Shown here: one piece after another, positions 1 to 5,747 of the stretch
How positions within the stretch are numbered: the stretch's first letter is position 1
How the letters are laid out: every line of letters starts with the position of its first letter
Assembly (NCBI GenBank): GCA_947259865.1
Contig: CAMYNZ010000227.1
Span: forward strand, 1-6,168
DNA from: an uncultured Desulfobacterales bacterium
Lineage (GTDB): Bacteria > Desulfobacterota > Desulfobacteria > Desulfobacterales > G020354645
Reading direction: 5' to 3'
DNA length: 6,168 nucleotides
The notes under the pieces: model-generated
What the model was told of the DNA's origin: nothing
The model's database searches: none
What the model saw: only the letters and a program-made list of their open reading frames with translations
Program-made: the position numbers and the translations under genes

Positions 1-31
1 CCTTATCCAACAATAAAACAATGGGGGAAAC

Positions 32-865
32 ATGTTTGCATTTATCAGAGATCTCAGCGATCCCTTGCGAATCTTATTGATTGTCGTTATCGCCGTGGCC
101 GTGCATTTGATAGTCATCAACATCCGGCGTCTCAGCGACAGATTGATGCGGTCTTTGCCCGAGGCCTCTTTTTCCAAGGCCAGATCCGTCACCAGTCTGT
201 TCACCAGCATCCTGGTATTTATACTTTATTTTGGGGCCATTGGATTGATCTTAAAAGAATTTGGTGTTTCTCTGACGGCCTACCTTGCAAGTGCTTCGGT
301 CGTCGGCCTTGCAATCGGGTTTGGCTCCCAGGGCCTGGTTCAGGATGTGGTTACCGGGCTTACGCTGATATTTTCGGATCTTATTGATCTGGGCGATATG
401 GTTGAGATAGGCGGTCAAACAGGCATCGTAAAAAAAATAGGCATGCGCTATATCGTCCTTGAGAGTTATCTGGGCGCAGATATTTTTATTCCGAACCGCA
501 CCGTTACCAATGTTATCAATTATCCCAAAGGTTACATCCGGTGCCTGGTCGATATCACCTTGAACAATAACCCTGACATCGCCAATCAAATGGTACAAAA
601 GGCGAAAGACATCATTTCTGCCGCCGTCGAGCAATATTCCGGTATTTTCATCAGGGGGCCTTCTTCGGAGGGTAAAATGAAAACCAGCAGCGGTAAAGTA
701 TTCTGGCGCATAAAATTCAGAATTTGGCCCGGCAGAGGCACCATTATTGAAACGACCGTAAAACAGGAGATCGTGCAATCCTTGAAAGAATTCGATTCCA
801 ATTATGCGGATTGGATGGTGGGCGTCAACTATGAAGTCGAGAAAAAGTCTCTGCCCGTTCGGTAG
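32..865 (+). CDS. MscS-family small-conductance mechanosensitive ion channel
   Basis: This is a 277-residue inner-membrane channel that would open under membrane tension to release solutes during hypo-osmotic shock. Hydrophobic segments lie at about residues 12-30, 52-75 and 80-115. The third carries the MscS pore-helix signature, seen as GLAIGFGSQGLVQD (92-105) followed by a Gly- and Leu-rich stretch. The beta domain follows with GDMVEIGG (121-128) and the conserved IPN of the family at 153-155, then a cytoplasmic alpha/beta domain to the end. The length is close to the classical MscS (about 286 residues), so this is the minimal three-helix form. The ATG at 32 has a G-rich Shine-Dalgarno-like run at 23-28, with an unusually short gap of 3 bases. 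The gene stands alone on this strand and converges on epmA. The family call is secure; ion selectivity and tension threshold cannot be read from the sequence. Confidence 0.95.
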   Translation: MFAFIRDLSDPLRILLIVVIAVAVHLIVINIRRLSDRLMRSLPEASFSKARSVTSLFTSILVFILYFGAIGLILKEFGVSLTAYLASASVVGLAIGFGSQGLVQDVVTGLTLIFSDLIDLGDMVEIGGQTGIVKKIGMRYIVLESYLGADIFIPNRTVTNVINYPKGYIRCLVDITLNNNPDIANQMVQKAKDIISAAVEQYSGIFIRGPSSEGKMKTSSGKVFWRIKFRIWPGRGTIIETTVKQEIVQSLKEFDSNYADWMVGVNYEVEKKSLPVR

Positions 866-868
866 AAA

Positions 869-1789
869 TCACAATTCTTCAGGTGTAAAGGCCACCACAT
901 CATCGATATTCAGTGTATCTGCGAACAGCATCACCAGCCGGTCGATGCCGAAGGCATTGCCGCCGGCCGCCGGCATATCCTGAAGCGAATGTAAAAATTT
1001 TTCCGGCATGGGATATACTTTCTTACCCGCAAATCGCCGCCGTTCCTGCTCTCGTTCAAACCGCATTGTCTGTTCGACCGGATCGGTGAGCTCGGAAAAG
1101 CCATTGCACAGTTCCAGCCCGCCGATATAAAGCTCAAATCTTTCGGCCACCGAGCGGTCATCCCCTTTTAATCTGGCCAGAGCAGCGCATTGGGCCGGAT
1201 AATCATACACAAAAATCGGCCTATCATGACCGAGCCGAGGTTCAATTTCAAGCCCCATTAATTCATCAAATCGATTTTCCCTCAGGGCAACGTCCATGGG
1301 CAAGGAAGCAAATCGATCAAATGCTTCTGCCACACTGGCTTTGGGCCACGGTTGTTTGAGCGAAATTCTGCTGCCCTGAAAACTGACATAGTGATCACGC
1401 CCAATATTTCGGGCGACAAATCGTACCAGTTCTTCACACTGATCCATCACATCAAGATAAGTGCTTCCGGCAGTATACCACTCGAGCATAGTCAGCTCGG
1501 GGAGATGTTTGTTTCCCCTTTCATTTTGGCGAAAGCATTTGCATATTTGAAATATGCGGGCATAACCGGCCGCCAAAAGTCGTTTCATACACAATTCCGG
1601 AGAAGTATGCAAATACCAATTGCCCGAAGGTTGGGCATCGATATTTTCTTCCGGGGCGGGGACCGGTATGCGGTAAGGTGTTTCGACTTCCAGGTGGTCA
1701 TTATCGCTAAAAAACTGGCGTATGGCCTGAATGATCCGGGCGCGCAGCTTTAGATTTCTCAAAAGTGTTTTCCGGCGAAGGTTGATCAT
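869..1789 (-). CDS. epmA: EF-P--(R)-beta-lysine ligase (GenX/PoxA, LysRS-like)
   Basis: This 306-residue protein is a paralogue of the class II lysyl-tRNA synthetase catalytic core without the N-terminal anticodon-binding domain. Family members activate (R)-beta-lysine with ATP and attach it to a lysine of elongation factor P, helping ribosomes through polyproline stretches. Class II motif 2 is visible as IFQICKCFRQNERG (79-92) running into LPELTMLEWY (96-105). The ELCNGFSELTDPVEQ block at 226-240 and motif 3, GNAFGIDRLVML (277-288), match E. coli EpmA as recalled. The family's usual length is about 325 residues, so this copy is complete. The ATG at 1789 sits behind a weak GGGA ribosome site. 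Neither efp nor epmB (lysine 2,3-aminomutase) is in the window. It lies 73 bp downstream of sthA on the same strand with no obvious terminator between them, so co-transcription is possible. A lysyl-tRNA synthetase proper is excluded by the short length. Confidence 0.94.
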   Translation of the reverse strand: MINLRRKTLLRNLKLRARIIQAIRQFFSDNDHLEVETPYRIPVPAPEENIDAQPSGNWYLHTSPELCMKRLLAAGYARIFQICKCFRQNERGNKHLPELTMLEWYTAGSTYLDVMDQCEELVRFVARNIGRDHYVSFQGSRISLKQPWPKASVAEAFDRFASLPMDVALRENRFDELMGLEIEPRLGHDRPIFVYDYPAQCAALARLKGDDRSVAERFELYIGGLELCNGFSELTDPVEQTMRFEREQERRRFAGKKVYPMPEKFLHSLQDMPAAGGNAFGIDRLVMLFADTLNIDDVVAFTPEEL

Positions 1790-1862
1790 TTGTTATCCCA
1801 CATCTGAATTTGCGTCCCAGAAATAAGTTTCAAAGATGAGTTTTTATGATTTTTATTACCTA

Positions 1863-3248
1863 TCAGGAAAGCCGATTCCAGGCATCCAACGCAGCTATCT
1901 TGTAGGCTTCGGCCAGGGTCGGATAATTGAATACGTTTTCCAGGTAGTAGTCTAAAGTTCCCCCCAGAACCAATGACGCCTGGCCAATGTGGATCAGTTC
2001 AGCGGCACCTTCTCCAATAATGTGAATCCCCAGTATTCTTCTATCTCTCAGACCAAACAGGATTTTAAGTAACCCTCCCTCAATACCCATAATCTGGCCA
2101 CGGGCTGTTTCCCGGAGGCGGGCAACGCCAACTTCGTAGGGTATTTTTTTCTCCGTTAGATCTTGTTCGGTCATTCCCACCATGCTCATCTCCGGTATGC
2201 CATATATACCAAACGGAAAATTAGCGGGTTGACTCGTTGCCGGGTGATTGAAGGCATGGCAGGCTGCCAGTCGCCCCTGCTCCATGGAGGTTGAGGCCAG
2301 ACTCGGAAAGCCGATGACATCTCCTGCGGCATAAATGTGGGGTGCCTCGGTCTGATAGTTTTTGTTGACTTTTATGCGGTGACGTTCATCGGCGGCCAGA
2401 CCGCAATTTTTAAGTTTAAGACTTCGAGTGTTTCCCACACGACCGGCTGCAAACAACACAAGATCTGCACGCAGTCTCTTGCCACTTTCCAAAATGGCAA
2501 CCACTTGCCCCTGGGTGTTCCTCTCAACACGGGCCAATCGCTCCCCGAGCCTGAGAATGACCCCCCGATTCCGCATATCATGTTTAAATTCATCCACGAT
2601 CTCACGATCGAGAAATTCCAGCAATGTCGTTCGCCCATCCACCAGGGTGACCTCGACATCCAAAACGCTGAAAATGGAGGCATACTCCACACCAATGACC
2701 CCACCGCCCACAACGATCATAGAGTTGGGAATTTGTTTGAGCCGTAAAATGCCGTCGCTGTCAATAATTCCCTCATCATCATATGGAATCGTTTTTTGCC
2801 GCAGGGGGTGGGTACCGGTGCTTATCAAAATTTTTTCTGCCTCGAACACCGCCGGTTTGCCGTTGGGTAAAGTCACCCGAATACAATGCGGGTCTTTGAA
2901 AGACGCTAAACCCTCGATTACGGTTAGGCCGTTTCGTACAAGCTGATTCTGGATGACTTCAATTTCATGTTGTAAAGTGATGTGCATCCGCTGCATCAGA
3001 TCTTCGATAGTAACCCTGGGCTTCAGGCGATAGCCGTAGCCGTAGAGACCGCGCTGATCCCAGCCGGTTAAATATAACACAGCTTCACGCAAGGTCTTGC
3101 TCGGAATGGTTCCGGTGTGGACCGATACGCCTCCGACAACGGCTTTCCGTTCGATAATGGCTACCTTTTTCCCGAGTTTTGCGGCCTGAATGGCGCCCTT
3201 CTGCCCGGCCGGGCCGCTTCCGATCACAATGAAATCATAGTGTTCCAT
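1863..3248 (-). CDS. sthA: Soluble (Si-specific) NAD(P)+ transhydrogenase
   Basis: This 461-residue cytoplasmic FAD flavoprotein belongs to the two-dinucleotide-binding pyridine nucleotide oxidoreductase family and would pass hydride between NADPH and NAD+. The FAD-binding glycine motif is GSGPAG (10-15), the NAD(P)-binding motif is GGGVIGVEYASIF (181-193), and the second FAD motif is YAAGDVIGFPSLAS (306-319). The C-terminal dimer domain has GIHIIGEGAAELIHIGQ (407-423) and FNYPTLAEAY (440-449), which replaces the His-x-His-Pro-Thr of true disulfide reductases. The redox-active disulfide is absent: the site reads GGVSVHTGTIPSK (39-51), with Ser42 and Thr46 where dihydrolipoamide dehydrogenase has its two cysteines. 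This argues for transhydrogenase and against lipoamide, glutathione or mercuric reductase. E. coli SthA (466 residues) keeps the first cysteine, so Ser42 is a small departure. The ATG at 3248 follows a GGGAAT ribosome site at 3255-3260. An orphan CorC_HlyC fragment lies 31 bp upstream. Confidence 0.94.
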   Translation of the reverse strand: MEHYDFIVIGSGPAGQKGAIQAAKLGKKVAIIERKAVVGGVSVHTGTIPSKTLREAVLYLTGWDQRGLYGYGYRLKPRVTIEDLMQRMHITLQHEIEVIQNQLVRNGLTVIEGLASFKDPHCIRVTLPNGKPAVFEAEKILISTGTHPLRQKTIPYDDEGIIDSDGILRLKQIPNSMIVVGGGVIGVEYASIFSVLDVEVTLVDGRTTLLEFLDREIVDEFKHDMRNRGVILRLGERLARVERNTQGQVVAILESGKRLRADLVLFAAGRVGNTRSLKLKNCGLAADERHRIKVNKNYQTEAPHIYAAGDVIGFPSLASTSMEQGRLAACHAFNHPATSQPANFPFGIYGIPEMSMVGMTEQDLTEKKIPYEVGVARLRETARGQIMGIEGGLLKILFGLRDRRILGIHIIGEGAAELIHIGQASLVLGGTLDYYLENVFNYPTLAEAYKIAALDAWNRLS

Positions 3249-3279
3249 GGCTCGATTCCCATCTGAAAAATATTTTATG

Positions 3280-3495
3280 TCAGGATTCTTCCGGCGGCGG
3301 TTTCGAGAGTATAAAACGGATCTGGGTGGTGCGCCGACCTTTGACTTCCAGAACCTCAGCTTCTGCCCCCGGTATATTAATACGATCTCCTACCGCTAAC
3401 ATCTTGTCTGCCTTTTCCATCAACAGCCCCGAAATCGTGTCGATGCCCGCGGCAACGAGATTAAGTCCCAAGATGCTAGGTTTTACTAAATAAGT
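3280..3495 (-). pseudogene. Orphan CorC_HlyC domain, remnant of a CBS/DUF21 hemolysin-like transporter
   Basis: The open frame, read from after an in-frame TGA at 3496-3498, gives about 71 residues ending in a natural TGA. It contains LGLNLVAAGIDTISGLLM, then LAVGDRINIPGAEAEVLEVK and GRRTTQIRF. This is the order and spacing of the CorC_HlyC (transporter-associated) domain: a 'LGLNLP..DT..GL' entry, a 'VGD.v...g..f.Vlevdgrri..vr' core, then a short acidic tail. In known proteins this domain closes a protein of about 400 residues with a DUF21 membrane domain and two CBS domains. None of that is upstream here: the frame stops at once, and no other frame to 4058 resembles CBS or DUF21 sequence. 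The only possible start, TTG at 3471, has no ribosome site. I therefore call it a 5'-truncated gene. A short functional protein is possible but less likely. It lies 31 bp upstream of sthA on the same strand. Confidence 0.6.
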
Positions 3496-3542
3496 TCAGA
3501 AAGTGAAAGAATAATTTCAAAAAATGGTTGCATCTTAGTTTA

Positions 3543-3556
3543 ACAATATTTATTGT
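3543..3556. promoter_or_regulatory. Operator-like palindrome ACAATA-TT-TATTGT
   Basis: There are two perfect 6-bp arms, ACAATA and TATTGT, separated by TT, in AT-rich DNA upstream of the leftward fragment/sthA block. The size and symmetry fit a dimeric repressor site, but no repressor is identified. The distance to sthA (nearly 300 bp) and the lack of a clear promoter beside it make the role uncertain. In AT-rich sequence it could be chance. Confidence 0.25.
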
Positions 3557-3678
3557 AAGGGTACCATCCGCGCAGTGTTACCCGGCAGGACTTCAACTCA
3601 AATATATCGTTACACAGTAAACCCATTCACCTTCTCAAACATGACTGGTAAGCTGAAATAGACATTTTATTACCGGGA

Positions 3679-3709
3679 AGTCCCGCCCTTTAAGGCGGAG
3701 AGTTTCACT
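3679..3709 (+). repeat. GC-rich hairpin resembling an IS200/IS605 right end
   Basis: CCGCC (3683-3687) and GGCGG (3694-3698) form a perfect 5-bp stem around CTTTAA, followed by AGAGTTTCAC. A pattern of 'GTCCCGCCCTTTA(A/G)GGCGG' followed by 'GAGT..TTCAC' is, from memory, typical of the subterminal hairpin at the right end of IS200/IS605-group elements, downstream of tnpB, which also ends their omega/re-RNA. No tnpA or tnpB coding sequence can be read on either side, so at most this is a remnant or a small non-autonomous element. The assignment rests on pattern memory and one short hairpin. Confidence 0.35.
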
Positions 3710-3724
3710 AGGATGATAATTATT

Positions 3725-3785
3725 GCACCCAGAAATACATGTCAGTTTTAATTTATACCCTAAATGAGGGGTCTGGGTGTTTTTC
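3725..3785 (+). terminator. Terminator-like interrupted hairpin with T-run
   Basis: CACCCAGA (3726-3733) pairs perfectly with TCTGGGTG (3772-3779), and the 3' arm runs straight into a T-rich tail (3780-3785). Inside the 38-base loop a smaller pairing, ACCC (3757-3760) with GGGT (3768-3771), can stack next to the main stem. Stem plus T-run is the layout of an intrinsic terminator on the + strand. No + strand gene lies immediately upstream and the loop is long, so it may instead be the end of a lost element or of an unannotated RNA. Confidence 0.3.
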
Positions 3786-3786
3786 T

Positions 3787-3862
3787 CGTCATGCCCGCGA
3801 AAGCGGGCATCCAGGTCAACCGGAAATAACTTTGCTGGATTCCTGCTTTTGCAGAATGGGCG
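3787..3862. repeat. Two-armed dispersed palindromic repeat (REP/MITE-like)
   Basis: The left arm (3787-3814) contains a perfect 8-bp hairpin: ATGCCCGC (3791-3798), a GAAA loop, then GCGGGCAT (3803-3810). The right arm (3835-3862) is its inverted and decayed copy, matching the reverse complement of the left arm at 19 of 28 positions, with ATCCAG conserved at the inner edge. A 20-bp spacer separates the arms. The 'GTCATGCCCGCGAAAGCGGG' and 'ATCCAGG' sequence is familiar as a high-copy intergenic repeat in many proteobacterial and deltaproteobacterial genomes. Its function is unknown; it may be a non-autonomous mobile element. It explains the spurious short reading frames here. Confidence 0.75.
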
Positions 3863-4002
3863 TAACATCCTTGCCGTGCAAACTTTGCGCAATCACGTGA
3901 TGGCGGCTACTTTTATGGAGGCAGAGACAATTTTAATACTCGGCGGCTTCGCTGCCCATTAGGAGCACAAGTTTTTAGGGGATGTTATACGGGTTGCCTT
4001 GG

Positions 4003-4034
4003 TTGACCGATCATTGTTTGGCAAGAACTATAAG
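4003..4034 (+). promoter_or_regulatory. Weak candidate sigma70 promoter for the small secreted-protein gene
   Basis: TTGACC (4003-4008) resembles a -35 box, and ACTATA (4027-4032, spacer 18) or the overlapping TATAAG resembles a -10 box. It would start transcription about 20 bases before the start codon at 4059. The match is by eye only, and the spacing for the best-looking -10 variant (20) is too long. Confidence 0.22.
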
Positions 4035-4058
4035 GATGGTTTAAGAAGGAGATTGGAT

Positions 4059-4364
4059 ATGCGGAAAATATTCGTGGTTTTGACTATTTTGGCATTTGGT
4101 TATAACGGCGCTAACGCCGGCTTATTCAAGGATGACGTGGATCTCGCCGATCTTTCTCAGCTTTCTGCGGAAGCATTGGAATCCCTCAAGGATCCTGAGT
4201 TCAAGGTTATTGTGATGAAAATAAATCATGCGGGGGCAAAAGTTTTGGAGAGTATAGCCAGAGAAGATCTGAAGGAATACCAAAAGGCGCTGGGCGCTGA
4301 GGCAAAAGAGATAGCGGAAGCCAAAAAACTCAAAGCGGAATTCGAGAAGCTATCCAAACAGTAG
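4059..4364 (+). CDS. Small exported Lys/Glu/Ala-rich helical protein, function unknown
   Basis: The 101-residue product begins with a classical signal peptide: MRK, a hydrophobic core at 4-14, and an Ala-Asn-Ala cleavage site at 18-20. This would leave a mature protein of about 81 residues starting GLFKDD. The mature part has no cysteine and no strong membrane segment. Its second half (about 66-101) is a run of Lys, Glu and Ala with heptad-like spacing that should form a charged amphipathic helix. I do not recognise a family. The ATG at 4059 is chosen over an upstream TTG at 3999 because AAGGAG (4046-4051) sits 7 bases before it and the signal peptide begins exactly there. It lies 28 bp upstream of the MetF-like gene on the same strand, so the two may share a transcript. 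A periplasmic location is inferred from the signal peptide. Confidence 0.7.
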   Translation: MRKIFVVLTILAFGYNGANAGLFKDDVDLADLSQLSAEALESLKDPEFKVIVMKINHAGAKVLESIAREDLKEYQKALGAEAKEIAEAKKLKAEFEKLSKQ

Positions 4365-4392
4365 AAGCCATCTCCATAATGGGTGATTAAGA

Positions 4393-5172
4393 ATGTTTAA
4401 CCTTGAATATTTAGTTGAAATTCTAACTCCAAAACGCTCTGATGAGACCGACAGCACTGAAAAAATCAGACAGTTTGGTGAAAGGTATAATCGGGTTTTT
4501 GACTTCGGGCTTGGCATTTCTGTACCGGATAATCCAATGGGCCAACCCCGGTTCAGTCTTTTAGAATCAGTTGAATATGCCCGGTTGTCTGTATTTCCGG
4601 AAAAAATTGTGATGAATTTAAATACCTTCCACACCAAGAAAGAGCTCGACAGCTTGTTGAAAGCGGCGGTGGAAAAGGGGATAAGATACCTGCTGGTTAT
4701 CCGAGGCGATGGGGGGCCACAACTCTCAAAACTCGACCCTAAAAGCATTGGGGGGGATAAGAATGTTGCAACCTCTAGCGATCTTATTCGTTATATCAAT
4801 TTAGAATATGCAGACAAATTCATCACCGGTGCGGCATTTAACCAGTACAATCGAATGCCGTTTGAATCAGACCGCTTGAGGCAAAAGATCGAGGCCGGCG
4901 CGAAGTTTGTCATCACACAACCGGTTATTGGGAAGGACCCCGGTGTCAATTCGATCTTTGATTTTGGTCTGCCGGTGGTGATTGAAGCATGGATGTCAAA
5001 AAATGTGGACCTCTTGTATAAAAGCGTTCGGAAGCAAAAAGAGGCCGGGGATTCCGATTATGATCCCGTGACAAACTTGCAGCTTCTTCATGAGGCCTAT
5101 CCCGAAAATTGTGTTTATCTGTCAATGCTCAGCTTCAAGCCAGACTGGAAGTCTATCTTGCCGAGGTTGTGA
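4393..5172 (+). CDS. Divergent methylenetetrahydrofolate reductase (MetF)-like TIM-barrel protein
   Basis: The 259-residue cytoplasmic protein has the layout of the MetF/MTHFR FAD-binding TIM barrel. VEILTPKR (8-15) aligns with the family's 'FEFFPPK' strand, placing Glu9 at the catalytic Glu (Glu28 in E. coli MetF). YLLVIRGDGG (99-108) matches 'ILALRGD', with Asp106 at the flavin/folate Asp. FNQYNRMPFESDRLRQKIEAG (149-169) and KFVITQPV (171-178) match the 'HP...D...LK.K..AGA.F..TQ' block, with Gln176 at the folate-binding Gln. E. coli MetF has 296 residues, so this is somewhat short, and outside these blocks it is divergent. Genuine folate reduction is therefore likely but unproven; another C1 carrier is possible. 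The ribosome site before ATG 4393 is weak. Runs of 6-7 G at about 4710 and 4750 leave the frame intact. It lies between the secreted-protein gene and a flavodoxin gene, a possible electron partner. Confidence 0.75.
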   Translation: MFNLEYLVEILTPKRSDETDSTEKIRQFGERYNRVFDFGLGISVPDNPMGQPRFSLLESVEYARLSVFPEKIVMNLNTFHTKKELDSLLKAAVEKGIRYLLVIRGDGGPQLSKLDPKSIGGDKNVATSSDLIRYINLEYADKFITGAAFNQYNRMPFESDRLRQKIEAGAKFVITQPVIGKDPGVNSIFDFGLPVVIEAWMSKNVDLLYKSVRKQKEAGDSDYDPVTNLQLLHEAYPENCVYLSMLSFKPDWKSILPRL

Positions 5173-5249
5173 TAATTTTACTCGGGTTAGAACCATGGCC
5201 AAGGATGTTTAAATATTATTGCGATTGTTTGAAGAAATGGAGGTTAACA

Positions 5250-5693
5250 ATGAAAAAAGTTGCGGTTGCTTACATAAGCCGAACTGGTAAAACGGAGAAG
5301 ATGGCGGAGTATATTGCCGAAGGCATCCGTTTGACGGGAAATACGGTTGATTTGAAGAAAATTTCTGAAATCAAGGACGAAAAAGCGCTGGCGGGATATG
5401 ATGGCTATGTTTTGGGGTGCCCGACGTATCACCGTGATATCACCGAGGGTATGAAAACCTTTCTGTTTATCGCTCAAAAAGCCAACTTAACGGGCAAGAT
5501 GGGCGGAGCGTTCGGTTCTTATACCCACAGCGGAGAATCGGGCCAGATGATATATGATACCATGCAACATGTTTTTAAAATGGATATGGTTAACCTGGGG
5601 CCTTTAAACCTGAAAGAACAGATTATTGATGGTGGCGACGGCGTCCGCGCCTGTCAGGACTATGGTAAGGCTATCGGTAAGATGTTGAATTAA
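5250..5693 (+). CDS. Short stand-alone flavodoxin
   Basis: The 147-residue FMN protein would carry electrons in the cytoplasm at low potential. The phosphate-binding loop is SRTGKT (10-15), following the first strand KKVAVAYI, which fits the flavodoxin T/S-x-T-G-x-T signature. The two FMN-ring loops are GCPTYHRD (56-63) and GGAFGSYTHSGES (85-97). The second resembles the flavodoxin domain of A-type flavoproteins (FprA), although no diiron beta-lactamase-like domain is attached here. The length is typical of short-chain flavodoxins. The start at 5250 is supported by GGAGG at 5239-5243, 6 bases upstream. A longer in-frame extension would overlap the end of the upstream gene and has no ribosome site. 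It lies 77 bp after the MetF-like gene and 149 bp before sodB. Donor and acceptor cannot be read from the sequence. Confidence 0.9.
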   Translation: MKKVAVAYISRTGKTEKMAEYIAEGIRLTGNTVDLKKISEIKDEKALAGYDGYVLGCPTYHRDITEGMKTFLFIAQKANLTGKMGGAFGSYTHSGESGQMIYDTMQHVFKMDMVNLGPLNLKEQIIDGGDGVRACQDYGKAIGKMLN

Positions 5694-5712
5694 TTCTTGT
5701 CATGCTCTTCAT

Positions 5713-5726
5713 TTTCAAGATTGAAA
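5713..5726. promoter_or_regulatory. Palindrome TTTCAA-GA-TTGAAA after the flavodoxin gene
   Basis: This is a perfect 6-bp inverted repeat with a 2-base centre, 20 bp after the flavodoxin stop. The right arm doubles as the putative -35 box of the sodB promoter. It may be an operator or chance; it is too AT-rich and lacks a T-run, so it is not a terminator. Confidence 0.25.
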
Positions 5727-5747
5727 TAATTACATCACCGCTATGAT
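5721..5747 (+). promoter_or_regulatory. Candidate sigma70-type promoter of sodB
   Basis: TTGAAA (5721-5726) and TATGAT (5742-5747, five of six consensus bases) are separated by 15 bp, slightly short of the ideal 17. This is the best promoter-like pair between the flavodoxin gene and sodB, about 95 bp before the start codon. It implies that sodB can be transcribed independently of the genes to its left. Confidence 0.3.

Larger units (their letters stand above)
3499..4058. other. Repeat-rich intergenic region without a convincing gene
   Basis: About 560 bp lie between the truncated CorC_HlyC fragment and the small secreted-protein gene. Short open frames on both strands either translate inverted repeats or lack ribosome sites and recognisable protein features. 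The stretch holds, in order, an AT-rich operator-like palindrome, a hairpin resembling an IS200/IS605 end, a broken stem with a T-run, and a two-armed dispersed repeat; each is listed separately. I see no tRNA, CRISPR array or convincing sthA promoter here. The combination suggests a degraded locus colonised by repeats. Confidence 0.6.

Noticed and set aside
251..778. Long leftward open frame opposite the mechanosensitive channel gene
   Set aside because: It lies wholly within a well-supported MscS gene, has no recognisable protein features, and is a shadow of that gene's codon pattern.
1352..1753. Rightward open frame opposite epmA
   Set aside because: It overlaps the class II synthetase motif 2 of epmA on the other strand and has no family resemblance.
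2337..2946. Two rightward open frames opposite sthA
   Set aside because: sthA is certain in this stretch from its NAD- and FAD-binding motifs; the opposite frames are low-complexity shadows.
3553..3597. Leftward 15-codon stretch reading VEVLPGNTARMVPLQ between two stops
   Set aside because: It looks protein-like and could be the tail of a lost gene, but it is too short and bounded by stops to support a call.
3541..3600. Resemblance of the leftward strand (GCGCGGATGGTAC) to part of 5S rRNA
   Set aside because: The match covers only about a dozen bases and the surrounding 5S stems are absent.
3635..3892. Possible 85-residue leftward protein
   Set aside because: It is built from the repeat (DLDARFRGHDE is its typical false translation) and the two other hairpins.
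3942..3956. GGCGGC-TTC-GCTGCC hairpin upstream of the small secreted-protein gene
   Set aside because: It has a three-base loop, one G.U pair and no adjacent T-run; too weak for a terminator or riboswitch call.
3777..3962. Possible 61-residue rightward protein
   Set aside because: Its first half, with SCPRKRAS, is the usual false translation of the dispersed palindromic repeat, and it has no ribosome site.
3999..4058. 20-residue N-terminal extension of the small secreted protein from a TTG codon
   Set aside because: It would bury the signal peptide, and the strong ribosome site at 4046-4051 points to ATG 4059.
5109..5249. N-terminal extension of the flavodoxin frame
   Set aside because: It overlaps the end of the MetF-like gene, and the first flavodoxin strand begins directly after ATG 5250 with its GGAGG site.
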